A stretch of 64,000 nucleotides of DNA from Hippophae tibetana (Eukaryota; Streptophyta; Magnoliopsida; Rosales; Elaeagnaceae), in NCBI GenBank assembly GCA_037013495.1, contig CM072801.1:105965816-106029815 (forward strand). The letters are read 5' to 3'. Below, one piece after another: positions 37,191 to 51,700 of this stretch. How positions within the stretch are numbered: the first letter of the stretch is position 1; each line of letters starts with the position of its first letter. The notes under the pieces are model-generated. The model was not told the DNA's origin, did no database searches, and saw only the letters and a list, made by a program, of their open reading frames with translations. The position numbers were made by a program, and so were the translations under genes.

Positions 37191-39110
37191 GATCAAAGAT
37201 TGGTTGAACGCCAAAAAAAAGAACAGAAAAATGATACAGTGAATTAAAAGAAAAGTACGAAATGAAATGCAAATAAGAAAATAATGACAACAAAATCTAA
37301 AGAAAACAAAAGACTTGTAGAAATATTTGTTTCTCTAATTGTGATTTGGACCAAAAGAATGCAAAAAAAAAATGGAAACCTAATGTAAATGTAATATATT
37401 AAGATAGATGTTCTATTTTGGGCAACCAAGGCTTCGATACCAAATGATACGGATCTTTTATGCGGACCATTTTGGAAACCATGAACTCAAAGGAATGAGA
37501 AAGATTGAAATTGTAAGAACATGGTTAATATAATCAAATTTGAACAATTAAGAACACGATTAGAAAACCACGCAAAAATGTGAGACCAAACTATTACACT
37601 TCGGAAAGTAGTGTAAGCGATGGTATTTGGGTTCTAAAAAGTGGACAACTGAACTATTTTTTACTTTATGTTTTTACAAATTGAAATAAGTTTAGATTTG
37701 ATATTTTATAATAGTCGTTTTGATGTATAACTTAAAAGTTATAACAGTTTAAAGTTGGAACCTCAATAAATAATTTCTTTTTTTTCAAATTACGAACTCT
37801 AGAAATTTTGTTGTTTTTTATTGAGGAGCAAAGATAGGTTGAACACCGAAAACAAAGAACATGAAAATGATATAGTGAATTAAAAGAAAAGTACGAAATG
37901 AAATGAAAATAAGAAAATAATGACAACAAAATCTAAAGAAAACAAAGGACTTGTAGAAATATTTGTTTCTTTAATTATGATTTGGACGAAAAGAATGAAA
38001 AAATCAATATATGTAAAACTTTATCAAATCGAAAATTCAAAAAATAGATATATTAAGATAGATATTCTATTTTGGGCAACCAAGGCTTCGATACCTAAAT
38101 AACGGATCTTTTATGCGGACCATTTTGGAAACCATGAACTCAAAGGAATGAGAAAGATTGAATTGCTAAGAACATGGTTAATATAATCAAATTTGAACAA
38201 TTAAGAACCTGATTACAAAACCACGCAAAAATGTGAGACCAAACTATTACACTTCAGAAAGTAGTGTAAGCGATGGAATTTGGGTTCTAAAAGTGGACAA
38301 CTGAGCTATTTTTTACTTTATGTTTTTGCATATTGAAATGAGTTTAGATTTGATATTTTATAATAGTCATTTTGATGTATGACTTAAATGTTATAACAGT
38401 TTAAGGTTGGAACCTCAATGAATAATTACTTTTTTTTAAATTACGAACTCCAGAAATTTTGTTGTTTTTTATTCAGGAGCAAAGATAGGTTGAACACCGA
38501 AAACAAAGAACATGGAAATGATACAGTGAATTAAAAGAAAAGTACGAAATGAAATGCAAATAAGAAAATAATGACAACAAAATCTAAAGAAAACAAAGGA
38601 CTTGTTGAAATATTTGTTTCTTTAATTGTGATTTGGACCAAAAGAATGCAAAAAAAAAATGGAAACCTTTAGTAAATCTAATATATTAAGATAGATATTA
38701 TATTTTGGGCAACCAAGGCTTCGATACCAAATGATACGGATCTTTTATGTCGACCATTTTGGAAACCATGAACTGAAAGGAATGAGAAAGATTGAATTGC
38801 TAAGAACATGGTTAATATAATAAAATTTGAACAATTAATAACACGATTAGAAAACCACACAAAAATGTGAGACAAACTATTAGACTTCAGAAAGTAGTGT
38901 AAGCGATGAAATTTGGGTTCTAAAAAGTGGACAACTGAACTATTTTTTACTTTATGTTTTTGCAAATTGAAATGAGTTTAGATTTGATATTTTATAATAG
39001 TTGTTTTGGTGTATGACTTAAAAGTTATAACAGTTTAAAGTTGGAACCTCAATAAATAATTTGTTTTTTTTAAATTACGAACTCCAGAAATTTTGTTGTT
39101 TTTTATTCAG
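37191..39110. repeat. R-S-T trimer HOR, copy 2 (1,920 bases)
   Basis: Monomers at 37191 (635, R), 37826 (651, S) and 38477 (634, T). S and T lie 1,920 bases from their copies at 35906 and 36557. R now has AACGCCAAAAAAAAG, TCTCTAATTG, CCTAATGTAAATG and TTTTTACAAATTG. One S difference is TCAATATATGTAAAAC in place of TCAATAAATGGAAAAC. No P-Q dimer is inserted at this point. Confidence 0.9.
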
Positions 39111-40383
39111 GAGCAAAGATAGGTTGAACACCGAAAACAAAGAACATGGAAATGATACAGTGAATTAAAAGAAAAGTACGAAATGAAATGCAAATAAGAA
39201 AATAATGACAACAAAATCTAAAGAAAACAAAGGACTTGTTGAAATATTTGTTTCTTTAATTTTGATTTGAACCAAAAGAATGCAAAAAACAATAAAATGG
39301 AAACCTTTAGTAAATCTAATATATTAAGATACATATTCTATTTTGGGCAGCTAAGGCTTCGATACCAAATGATACGGATCTTTTATGCGGACCATTTTGG
39401 AAACCATGAACTAAAAGGAATGAGAAAGATTGAATTGCTAAGTACATGGTTAATATAATCAAATTTGAACAATTAAGAACACGATTAGAAAACCACGCAA
39501 AAATGTGAGACGAAACTATTAGAGTCGGAAAGTAGTGTAAGCGATGGAATTTGGGTTCTAAAAAGTGGACAACAGAACTATTTTTTACTTTATGTTTTTG
39601 CAAATTGAAATGAGTTTAGATTTGATATTTTATAATAGTCATTTTGATGTATGACTTAAAAGTTATAACAGTTTTAAGTTGGAACCTCAATACATAATTT
39701 CTCTTTTTAAATTACGAACGCCAGAAATTTTGTTGTTTTTTTATTCAGGATCAAATATTGGTTGAACGCCGAAAACAAAGAACCGGAAAATGATACAGTC
39801 AATTAAAAGAAAAGTACGAAATGAAATGCAAATAAGAAAATTATGACAACAAAATCAAAAGAAAACAAAAGACTTGTAGAAATATTTGTTTCTTTAATTG
39901 TGATTTGGACCAAAAGAATGCAAAAAAAAAATGGAAACCTTTAGTAAATCTAATATATTAAGATAGATATTATATTTTGGGCAACCAAGGCTTCGATACC
40001 AAATGATACGGATCTTTTATGTCGACCATTTTGGAAACCATGAACTCAAAGGAATGAGAAAGATTGAATTGCTAAGAACATGGTTAATATAATAAAATTT
40101 GAACAATTAATAACACGATTAGAAAACCACACAAAAATGTGAGACCAAACTATTAGACTTCAGAAAGTAGTGTAAGCGATGAAATTTGGGTTCTAAAAAG
40201 TGGACAACTGAACTATTTTTTACTTTATGTTTTTGCAAATTGAAATGAGTTTAGATTTGATATTTTATAATAGAGCTTTTGGTGTATGACTTAAAAGTTA
40301 TAACAGTTTAAAGTTGGAACCTCAATAAATAATTTGTTTTTTTTAAATTACGAACTCCAGAAATTTTGTTGTTTTATTTTCAA
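39111..40383. repeat. Linker monomers 39111 and 39749
   Basis: 39111 (638) matches 33994 and 54616 (TTTGATTTGAACC, GGGCAGCTAAGG, GAGACGAAAC, AATTTCTCTTTTTAAATT). 39749 (635) is T type with a GATCAAATATTGG head and GAACCGG. It matches 44916 and 55254 closely, and each of those is likewise followed by a P-Q pair. Confidence 0.86.
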
Positions 40384-42984
40384 GATCAAAGATTGGTTGA
40401 ACGCCGAAAACAAAGAACAGGAAAATGATACAGTGCATTAAAAGAAAAGTAAGAAATCAAAAGCAAATAAGAAAATTATGACAACAAAATCAAAAGAAAA
40501 CAAAAGATTCGTAGAAATATTTGTTTCTTTAATTGTGATTTGGACCGAAAGAATGCAAAAAAATAAAATAAAATGGAAACGTTTAGTAAATGTAAAATTC
40601 AAAAAATAGATATATTAAGAGAGATATACTATTTTGGACAACCAAGGCTTCGATACCAAATGATACGGATCTTTTATGCGGGCCATTTTGGAAACCATGA
40701 ACTCAAAGGAATGAGAAAGATTGAATTGCTAAGAACATGGTTAATATAATCAAATTTGAACAATTAAGAACACGATTAGAAAACCACGCAAAAATGTGTG
40801 ACCAAACTATTACACTTCGAAAAGTAGTGTAAGGGATGGAATTTGGGTTCTAAAAAGTGTACAACTGAACTATTTTTTACTTTATGTTTTTGCAAATTGG
40901 AATGAGTTTAGATTTCATATTTTATAATAGTCATTTTGATGTATGACTTAAAAGTTATAACAGTTTATAGTTGGAACCTCAATATATAATTTCGTTTTTT
41001 TAAATTACGAACTCCAAAAATTTTGTTGTTTTTTATTGAGGATCAAAGATTGGTTGAACGCCGAAAACAAAGAACAGGAAAATGATACAGTGAATTAAAA
41101 GAAAAGTAAGAAATGAAATGCATATAAGAAAATTATGACAACAAAATCAAAAGAAAACAAAAGACTTGTAGAAATATTTGTTTCTTTAATTGTGATTTGG
41201 ACCGAAAGAATGCAAAAAAATAAAATAAAATGGGAACGTTTAGTAAATGTAAAATTCAAAAAATAGATATATTAAGAGAGATATACTATTTTGGACAACC
41301 AAGGCTTCGATACCAAATGATTTGGATCTTTTATGCGGGCCATTTTGGAAACCATGAACTCAAAGGAATGAGAAAGATTGAATTGCTAAGAACATGGTTA
41401 ATATAATCAAATTTGAACAATTAAGAACACGATTAGACAACCACGCAAAAATGTGAGACCAAACTATTACACTTCGAAAAGTAGTGTAAGCGATGGAATT
41501 TGGGTTCTAAAAAGTGGACAACTGAACTATTTTTTACTTTATGTTTTTGCAAATTGAAATGAGTTTAGATTTGATATTTTATAATAGTCGTTTTGGTGTA
41601 TGACTTAAAAGTTATAACAGTTTAAAGTTGGAACCTCAATAAATAATTTGTTTTTTTTAAATTACGAACTCCAGAAATTTTGTTGTTTTATTTTCAGGAT
41701 CAAAGATTGGTTGAACGCCAAAAAAAAGAACAGAAAAATGATACAGTGAATTAAAAGAAAAGTACGAAATGAAATGCAAATAAGAAAATAATGACAACAA
41801 AATCTAAAGAAAACAAAAGACTTGTAGAAATATTTGTTTCTCTAATTGTGATTTGGACCAAAAGAATGCAAAAAAAAAATGGAAACCTAATGTAAATGTA
41901 ATATATTAAGATAGATGTTCTATTTTGGGCAACCAAGGCTTCGATACCAAATGATACGGATCTTTTATGCGGACCATTTTGGAAACCATGCACTCAAAGG
42001 AATGAGAAAGATTGAAATTGTAAGAACATGGTTAATATAATCAAATTTGAACAATTAAGAACACGATTAGAAAACCACGCAAAAATGTGAGACCAAACTA
42101 TTACACTTCGGAAAGTAGTGTAAGCGATGGTATTTGGGTTCTAAAAAGTGGAGAACTGAACTATTTTTTACTTTATGTTTATACAAATTGAAATAAGTTT
42201 AGATTTGATATTTTATAATAGTCGTTTTGATGTATAACTTAAAAGTTATAACAGTTTAAAGTTGGAACCTCAATAAATAATTTCTTTTTTTTCAAATTAC
42301 GAACTCTAGAAATTTTGTTGTTTTTTATTGAGGAGCAAAGATAGGTTGAACACCGAAAACAAAGAACATGAAAATGATATAGTGAATTAAAAGAAAAGTA
42401 CGAAATGAAATGAAAATAAGAAAATAATGACAACAAAATCTAAAGAAAACAAAGGACTTGTAGAAATATTTGTTTCTTTAATTATGATTTGGACGAAAAG
42501 AATGAAAAAATCAATAAATGGAAAACTTTATCAAATCGAAAATTCAAAAAATAGATATATTAAGATAGATATTCTATTTTGGGCAACCAAGGCTTCGATA
42601 CCTAAATAACGGATCTTTTATGCGGACCATTTTGGAAACCATGAACTCAAAGGAATGAGAAAGAGTGAATTGCTAAGAACATGGTTAATATAATCAAATT
42701 TGAACAATTAAGAACACGATTAGAAAACCACGCAAAAATGTGAGAAGAAACTATTAGACGTCGGAAAGTAGTGTAAGCGATGGTATTTGGGTTCTAAAAA
42801 GTTTACAAATGAACTATTTTTTACTTTATGTTTTTGCGAATTGAAATGAGTTTAGATTTGATATTTTATAATAGTCGTTTTGATGTATGACTTAAAAGTT
42901 ATAACATTTTAAAGTTGGAATCTCAATAAATAATTTCTTTTTTTTAAATTACGAACTCCAGAAATTTTGTTGTTTTTTATTCTG
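40384..42984. repeat. P-Q-R plus recombinant S
   Basis: P at 40384 (657) has CAGTGCATTAAAAG, GTAAGGGATGG, AAAGTGTACAAC and GATTTCATATTTTATA. Q at 41041 (657) has ATGCATATAAG, AAATGATTTGGATC and TTTTGGTGTATGAC. R is at 41698 (635). All P and Q monomers share AAATAAAATAAAATGG and the 15-base insert. The fourth monomer, 42333 (652), has an S head and middle. It then switches near 42.7 kb to AACACGATTAG, GAAGAAACTATTAGACG and AAGTTTACAAATG. This is the first P-Q pair in the window. Confidence 0.88.
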
Positions 42985-44915
42985 GAGCAAAGATAGGTTG
43001 AACACCGAAAACAAAGAACATGAAAATGATACAGTGAATTAAAAGAAAAGTACGAAATGAAATGCAAATAAGAAAATTATGACAACAAAATCTAAAGAAA
43101 ACAAAAGACTTGTAGAAATAGTTGTTTCTTCAATTGTGATAATGACCAAAAGAATGCAAAAAACAATAAAATGGAAACCTTTAGTAAATCTAATATATTA
43201 AGATAGATATTCTATTTTGGGCAACCAAGGCTTCGATACCAAATGATACGGATCTTTTATGCGGACCATTTTGGAAACCATGCACTCAATGGAATGAGAA
43301 AGATTGAATTGCTAAGAACATGGTTAATAGAATCAAATTTGAACAATTAAGAACAAGATTAGAAAACCACGCAAAAATGTGAGACCAAACTATTAGAGTC
43401 GGAAAGTAGTGTAAGCGATGGAATTTGGGTTCTAAAAAGTGGACAACTGAACTATTTTTTACTTTATGTTTTTGCAAAATGAAATAAGTTTAGATTTGAT
43501 ATTTTATAATAGTCGTTTTTATGTATGACTTAAAAGTTATAACAGTTTAAAGTTGGAACCTCAATACATAATTTCTTTTTTTTAAATTACGAACTCCAAA
43601 AATTTTGTTGTTTTTTATTCAGGATAAAAGATTGGTTCAACGCCGAAAACAAAGATAAGGAAAATGATACATTGAATTAAAAAAAAGGTTCGAAATGAAA
43701 TGCAAATAAGAAATTTATGACAACAAAATCTAAAGAATACAAAAGACTTGTAGAAATATTTATTTCTTTAATTGTGATTTCGACCAAAAGAATGCAAAAA
43801 ACAATAAAATGGAAACGTTTAGTAAATCTAAAATTCAAAAAATAGATATATTAAGAGAGATATACTAGTTTGGGCAACCAAGGCTACGATACTAAATGAT
43901 ACGGATCTTTTATGCGGACCATTTTGGAAACCATGAACACAAAGGAATGAGAAAGATTGAATTGCTAAGAACATGGTTAATATAATCAAATTTGAACAAT
44001 TAAGAACACGATTAGAAAACCACGCAAAAATGTGAGAACAAACTATTAGACGTCGGAAAGTAGTGTAAGCGATGGTATTTGGGTTCTAAAAAGTTTACAA
44101 ATGAACTATTTTTTACTTTATGTTTTTGCGAATTGAAATGAGTTTAGATTTGATATTTTATAATAGTCGTTTTGATGTATGACTTAAAAGTTATAACATT
44201 TTAAAGTTGGAATCTCAATAAATAATTTCTTTTTTTTTAAATTACGAACTCCAGAAATTTTGTTGTTTTTTATTGTGGAGCAAAGATAGGTTGAACACCG
44301 AAAACAAAGAACATGAAAATGATACAGTGAATTAAAAGAAAAGTACGAAATGAAATGCAAATAAGAAAATTATGACAACAAAATCTAAAGAAAACAAAAG
44401 ACTTGTAGAAATAGTTGTTTCTTCAATTGTGATAATGACCAAAAGAATGCAAAAAACAATAAAATGGAAACCTTTAGTAAATCTAATATATTAAGATAGA
44501 TATTCTATTTTGGGCAACCAAGGCTTCGATACCAAATGATACGGATGTTTTATGCAGACCATTTTGGAAACCATGCACTCAATGGAATGAGAAAGATTGA
44601 ATTGCTAAGAACATGGTTAATATAATCAAATTTGAACAATTAAGAACACGATTAGAAAACCACGCAAAAATGTGAGACCAAACTATTAGAGTTGGAAAGT
44701 AGTGCAAGCGATGGAATTTGGGTTCTAAAAAATGGACAAATGAACCATTTTTTACTTTATGTTTTTGCAAATTGAAATGAGTTTAGATTTGATATTTTAT
44801 AATAGTCATTTTGATGTATGACTTAAAAGTTATAATAGTTTAAAGTTGGAACCTCAATACATAATTTCTCTTTTTAAATTACGAACGCCAGAAATTTTGT
44901 TGTTTTTTTATTCAG
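42985..44915. repeat. Dimer-duplicated insert, 1,293-base period
   Basis: Monomers at 42985 (638), 43623 (655) and 44278 (638). 42985 and 44278 are near copies 1,293 bases apart (ATAATGACC, TGCACTCAATGG). The tails before each (ATTAGACGTCGG, AAGTTTACAAATG, AACATTTTAAAG) also match. 43623 is a long-class monomer unlike P, Q or S (AAAAAAGGTTCG, ATTTATTTC, ATACTAGTTTGGG, ATGAACACAAAGG). The duplicated unit runs roughly from 42.7 to 44.0 kb and again from 44.0 to 44.8 kb. Confidence 0.85.
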
Positions 44916-45548
44916 GATCAAATATTGGTTGAACGCCGAAAACAAAGAACCGGAAAATGATACAGTCAATTAAAAGAAAAGTACGAAATGAAATGCAAAT
45001 AAGAAAATTATGACAACAAAATCAAAAGAAAACAAAAGACTTGTAGAAATATTTGTTTCTTTAATTGTGATTTGGACCAAAAGAATGCAAAAAAAATGGA
45101 AACCTTTAGTAAATCTAATATATTAAGATAGATATTATATTTTGGGCAACCAAGGCTTCGATACCAAATGATACGGATCTTTTATGTCGACCATTTTGGA
45201 AACCATGAACTCAAAGGAATGAGAAAGATTGAATTGCTAAGAACATCGTTAATATAATAAAATTTGAACAATTAATAACACGATTAGAAAACCACACAAA
45301 AATGTGAGACCAAACTATTAGACTTCAGAAAGTAGTGTAAGCGATGAAATTTGGGTTCTAAAAAGTGGACAACTGAACTATTTTTTACTTTATGTTTTTG
45401 CAAATTGAAATGAGTTTAGATTTGATATTTTATAATAGTTGTTTTGGTGTATGACTTAAAAGTTATAACAGTTTAAAGTTGGAACCTCAATAAATAATTT
45501 GTTTTTTTTAAATTACAAACTCCAGAAATTTTGTTGTTTTATTTTCAG
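44916..45548. repeat. T-type monomer (633 bases)
   Basis: The shortest monomer in the window. Its head (GATCAAATATTGG, GAACCGG, GTCAATT) matches 39749 and 55254. The A-run at the deletion site is shorter (AAAAAAATGG), which explains the length. It leads into the first complete pentamer. Confidence 0.9.
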
Positions 45549-48500
45549 GATCAAAGATTGGTTGAACGCCGAAAACAAAGAACAGGAAAATGATACAGTG
45601 CATTAAAAGAAAAGTAAGAAATCAAATGCAAATAAGAAAATTATGACAACAAAATCAAAAGAAAACAAAAGATTCGTAGAAATATTTGTTTCTTTAATTG
45701 TGATTTGGACCGAAAGAATGCAAAAAAATAAAATAAAATGGAAACGTTTAGTAAATGTAAAATTCAAAAAATAGATATATTAAGAGAGATATACTATTTT
45801 GGACAACCAAGGCTTCGATACCAAATGATACGGATCTTTTATGCGGGCCATTTTGGAAACCATGAACTCAAAGGAATGAGAAAGATTGAATTGCTAAGAA
45901 CATGGTTAATATAATCAAATTTGAACAATTAAGAACACGATTAGAAAACCACGCAAAAATGTGAGACCAAACTATTACACTTCGAAAAGTAGTGTAAGGG
46001 ATGGAATTTGGGTTCTAAAAAGTGTACAACTGAACTATTTTTTACTTTATGTTTTTGCAAATTGAAATGAGTTTAGATTTCATATTTTATAATAGTCATT
46101 TTGATGTATGACTTAAAAGTTATAACAGTTTATAGTTGGAACCTCAATATATAATTTCGTTTTTTTAAATTACGAACTCCAAAAATTTTGTTGTTTTTTA
46201 TTCAGGATCAAAGATTGGTTGAACGCCGAAAACAAAGAACAGGAAAATGATACAGTGAATTAAAAGAAAAGTAAGAAATGAAATGCATATAAGCAAATTA
46301 TGACAACAAAATCAAAAGAAAACAAAAGACTTGTAGAAATATTTGTTTCTTTAATTGTGATTTGGACCGAAAGAATGCAAAAAAATAAAATAAAATGGAA
46401 ACGTTTAGTAAATGTAAAATTCAAAAAATAGATATATTAAGAGAGATATACTATTTTGGACAACCAAGGCTTCGATACCAAATGATTTGGATCTTTTATG
46501 CGGGCCATTTTGGAAACCATGAACTCAAAGGAATGAGAAAGATTGAATTGCTAAGAACATGGTTAATATAATCAAATTTGAACAATTAAGAACACGATTA
46601 GAAAACCACGCAAAAATGTGAGACCAAACTATTACACTTCGAAAAGTAGTGTAAGCGATGGAATTTGGGTTCTAAAAAGTGGACAACTGAACTATTTTTT
46701 ACTTTATGTTTTTGCAAATTGAAATGAGTTTAGATTTGATATTTTATAATAGTCGTTTTGGTGTATGACTTAAAAGTTATAACAGTTTAAAGTTGGAACC
46801 TCAATAAATAATTTGTTTTTTTTAAATTACGAACTCCAGAAATTTTGTTGTTTTATTTTCAGGATCAAAGATTGGTTGAACGCCAAAAAAAAGAACAGAA
46901 AAATGATACAGTGAATTAAAAGAAAAGTACGAAATGAAATGCAAATAAGAAAATAATGACAACAAAATCTAAAGAAAACAAAAGACTTGTAGAAATATTT
47001 GTTTCTCTAATTGTGATTTGGACCAAAAGAATGCAAAAAAAAAATGGAAACCTAATGTAAATGTAATATATTAAGATAGATGTTCTATTTTGGGCAACCA
47101 AGGCTTCGATACCAAATGATACGGATCTTTTATGCGGACCATTTTGGAAACCATGCACTCAAAGGAATGAGAAAGATTGAAATTGTAAGAACATGGTTAA
47201 TATAATCAAATTTGAACAATTAAGAACACGATTAGAAAACCACGCAAAAATGTGAGACCAAACTATTACACTTCGGAAAGTAGTGTAAGCGATGGTATTT
47301 GGGTTCTAAAAAGTGGACAACTGAACTATTTTTTACTTTATGTTTTTACAAATTGAAATAAGTTTAGATTTGATATTTTATAATAGTCGTTTTGATGTAT
47401 AACTTAAAAGTTATAACAGTTTAAAGTTGGAACCTCAATAAATAATTTCTTTTTTTTCAAATTACGAACTCTAGAAATTTTGTTGTTTTTTATTGAGGAG
47501 CAAAGATAGGTTGAACACCGAAAACAAAGAACATGAAAATGATATAGTGAATTAAAAGAAAAGTACGAAATGAAATGAAAATAAGAAAATAATGACAACA
47601 AAATCTAAAGAAAACAAAGGACTTGTAGAAATATTTGTTTCTTTAATTATGATTTGGACGAAAAGAATGAAAAAATCAATAAATGGAAAACTTTATCAAA
47701 TCGAAAATTCAAAAAATAGATATATTAAGATAGATATTCTATTTTGGGCAACCAAGGCTTCGATACCTAAATAACGGATCTTTTATGCGGACCATTTTGG
47801 AAACCATGAACTCAAAGGAATGAGAAAGAGTGAATTGCTAAGAACATGGTTAATATAATCAAATTTGAACAATTAAGAACCTGATTACAAAACCACGCAA
47901 AAATGTGAGACCAAACTATTACACTTCAGAAAGTAGTGTAAGCGATGGAATTTGGGTTCTAAAAGTGGACAACTGAGCTATTTTTTACTTTATGTTTTTG
48001 CATATTGAAATGAGTTTAGATTTGATATTTTATAATAGTCATTTTGATGTATGACTTAAATGTTATAACAGTTTAAGGTTGGAACCTCAATGAATAATTA
48101 CTTTTTTTTAAATTACGAACTCCAGAAATTTTGTTGTTTTTTATTCAGGATCAAAGATAGGTTGAACACCGAAAACAAAGAACATGGAAATGATACAGTG
48201 AATTAAAAGAAAAGTACGAAATGAAATGCAAATAAGAAAATAATGACAACAAAATCTAAAGAAAACAAAGGACTTGTTGAAATATTTGTTTCTTTAATTG
48301 TGATTTGGACCAAAAGAATGCAAAAAAAAATGGAAACATTTAGTAAATCTAATATATTAAGATAGATATTATATTTTGGGCAACCAAGGCTTCGATACCA
48401 AATGATACGGATCTTTTATGTCGACCATTTTGGAAACCATGAACTCAAAGGAATGAGAAAGATTGAATTGCTAAGAACATGGTTAATATAATAAAATTTG

Positions 48501-48782
48501 AACAATTAATAACACGATTAGAAAACCACACAAAAATGTGAGACCAAACTATTAGACTTCAGAAAGTAGTGTAAGCGATGAAATTTGGGTTCTAAAAAGT
48601 GGACAACTGAACTATTTTTTACTTTATGTTTTTGCAAATTGAAATGAGTTTAGATTTGATATTTTATAATAGTTGTTTTGGTGTATGACTTAAAAGTTAT
48701 AACAGTTTAAAGTTGGAACCTCAATAAATAATTTGTTTTTTTTAAATTACGAACTCCAGAAATTTTGTTGTTTTATTTTCAG
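45549..48782. repeat. PQRST pentamer HOR, copy 1 (3,234 bases)
   Basis: P 45549 (657), Q 46206 (657), R 46863 (635), S 47498 (651), T 48149 (634). This is the first complete unit of the right-hand HOR. T has a GATCAAAGATAGG head and GGAAACATTTAG, both shared with the next T at 51382. Confidence 0.93.
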
Positions 48783-51700
48783 GATCTAAGATTGCTTGAA
48801 CGCCGAAAACAAAGAACAGGAAAATGATACAGTGCATTAAAAGAAAAGTAAGAAATCAAATGCAAATAAGAAAATTATGACAACAAAATCAAAAGAAAAC
48901 AAAAGATTCGTAGAAATATTTGTTTCTTTAATTGTGATTTGGACCGAAAGAATGCAAAAAAATAAAATAAAATGGAAACGTTTAGTAAATGTAAAATTCA
49001 AAAAATAGATATATTAAGAGAGATATACTATTTTGGACAACCAAGGCTTCGATACCAAATGATACGGATCTTTTATGCGGGCCATTTTGGAAACCATGAA
49101 CTCAAAGGAATGAGAAAGATTGAATTGCTAAGAACATGGTTAATATAATCAAATTTGAACAATTAAGAACACGATTAGAAAGCCACGCAAAAATGTGAGA
49201 CCAAACTATTACACTTCGAAAAGTAGTGTAAGGGATGGAATTTGGGTTCTAAAAAGTGTACAACTGAACTATTTTTTACTTTATGTTTTTGCAAATTGAA
49301 ATGAGTTTAGATTTCATATTTTATAATAGTCATTTTGATGTATGACTTAAAAGTTATAACAGTTTATAGTTGGAACCTCAATATATAATTTCGTTTTTTT
49401 AAATTACGAACTCCAAAAATTTTGTTGTTTTTTATTCAGGATCAAAGATTGGTTGAACGCCGAAAACAAAGAACAGGAAAATGATACAGTGAATTAAAAG
49501 AAAAGTAAGAAATGAAATGCATATAAGAAAATTATGACAACAAAATCAAAAGAAAACAAAAGACTTGTAGAAATATTTGTTTCTTTAATTGTGATTTGGA
49601 CCGAAAGAATGCAAAAAAATAAAATAAAATGGAAACGTTTAGTAAATGTAAAATTCAAAAAATAGATATATTAAGAGAGATATACTATTTTGGACAACCA
49701 AGGCTTCGATACCAAATGATTTGGATCTTTTATGCGGGCCATTTTGGAAACCATGAAATCAAAGGAATGAGAAAGATTGAATTGCTAAGAACATGGTTAA
49801 TATAATCAAATTTGAACAATTAAGAACACGATTAGAAAACCACGCAAAAATGTGAGACCTAACTATTACACTTCGAAAAGTAGTGTAAGCGATGGAATTT
49901 GGGTTCTAAAAAGTGGACAACTGAACTATTTTTTACTTTATGTTTTTGCAAATTGAAATGAGTTTAGATTTGATATTTTATAATAGTCGTTTTGGTGTAT
50001 GACTTAAAAGTTATAACAGTTTAAATTTGGAACCTCAATAAATAATTTGTTTTTTTTAAATTACGAACTCCAGAAATTTTGTTGTTTTATTTTCAGGATC
50101 AAAGATTGGTTGAACGCCAAAAAAAAGAACAGAAAAATGATACAGTGAATTAAAAGAAAAGTACGAAATGAAATGCAAATAAGAAAATAATGACAACAAA
50201 ATCTAAAGAAAACAAAAGACTTGTAGAAATATTTGTTTCTCTAATTGTGATTTGGACCAAAAGAATGCAAAAAAAAATGGAAACCTAATGTAAATTTAAT
50301 ATATTAAGATAGATGTTCTATTTTGGGCAACCAAGGCTTCGATACCAAATGATACGGATCTTTTATGCGGACCATTTTGGAAACCATGCACTCAAAGGAA
50401 TGAGAAAGATTGAAATTGTAAGAACATGGTTAATATAATCAAATTTGAACAATTAAGAACACGATTAGAAAACCACGCAAAAATGTGAGACCAAACTATT
50501 ACACTTCGGAAAGTAGTGTAAGCGATGGTATTTGGGTTCTAAAAAGTGGACAACTGAACTATTTTTTACTTTATGTTTTTACAAATTGAAATAAGTTTAG
50601 ATTTGATATTTTATAATAGTCGTTTTGATGTATAACTTAAAAGTTATAACAGTTTAAAGTTGGAACCTCAATAAATAATTTCTTTTTTTTCAAATTACGA
50701 ACTCTAGAAATTTTGTTGTTTTTTATTGAGGAGCAAAGATAGGTTGAACACCGAAAACAAAGAACATGAAAATGATATAGTGAATTAAAAGAAAAGTACG
50801 AAATGAAATGAAAATAAGAAAATAATGACAACAAAATCTAAAGAAAACAAAGGACTTGTAGAAATATTTGTTTCTTTAATTATGATTTGGACGAAAAGAA
50901 TGAAAAAATCAATAAATGGAAAACTTTATCAAATCGAAAATTCAAAAAATAGATATATTAAGATAGATATTCTATTTTGGGCAACCAAGGCTTCGATACC
51001 TAAATAACGGATCTTTTATGCGGACCATTTTGGAAACCATGAACTCAAAGGAATGAGAAAGAGTGAATTGCTAAGAACATGGTTAATATAATCAAATTTG
51101 AACAATTAAGAACCTGATTACAAAACCACGCAAAAATGTGAGACCAAACTATTACACTTCAGAAAGTAGTGTAAGCGATGGAATTTGGGTTCTAAAAGTG
51201 GACAACTGAGCTATTTTTTACTTTATGTTTTTGCATATTGAAATGAGTTTAGATTTGATATTTTATAATAGTCATTTTGATGTATGACTTAAATGTTATA
51301 ACAGTTTAAGGTTGGAACCTCAATGAATAATTACTTTTTTTTAAATTACGAACTCCAGAAATTTTGTTGTTTTTTATTCAGGATCAAAGATAGGTTGAAC
51401 ACCGAAAACAAAGAACATGGAAATGATACAGTGAATTAAAAGAAAAGTACGAAATGAAATGCAAATAAGAAAATAATGACAACAAAATCTAAAGAAAACA
51501 AAGGACTTGTTGAAATATTTGTTTCTTTAATTGTGATTTGGACCAAAAGAATGCAAAAAAAAATGGAAACATTTAGTAAATCTAATATATTAAGATAGAT
51601 ATTATATTTTGGGCAACCAAGGCTTCGATACCAAATGATACGGATCTTTTATGTCGACCATTTTGGAAACCATGAACTCAAAGGAATGAGAAAGATTGAA

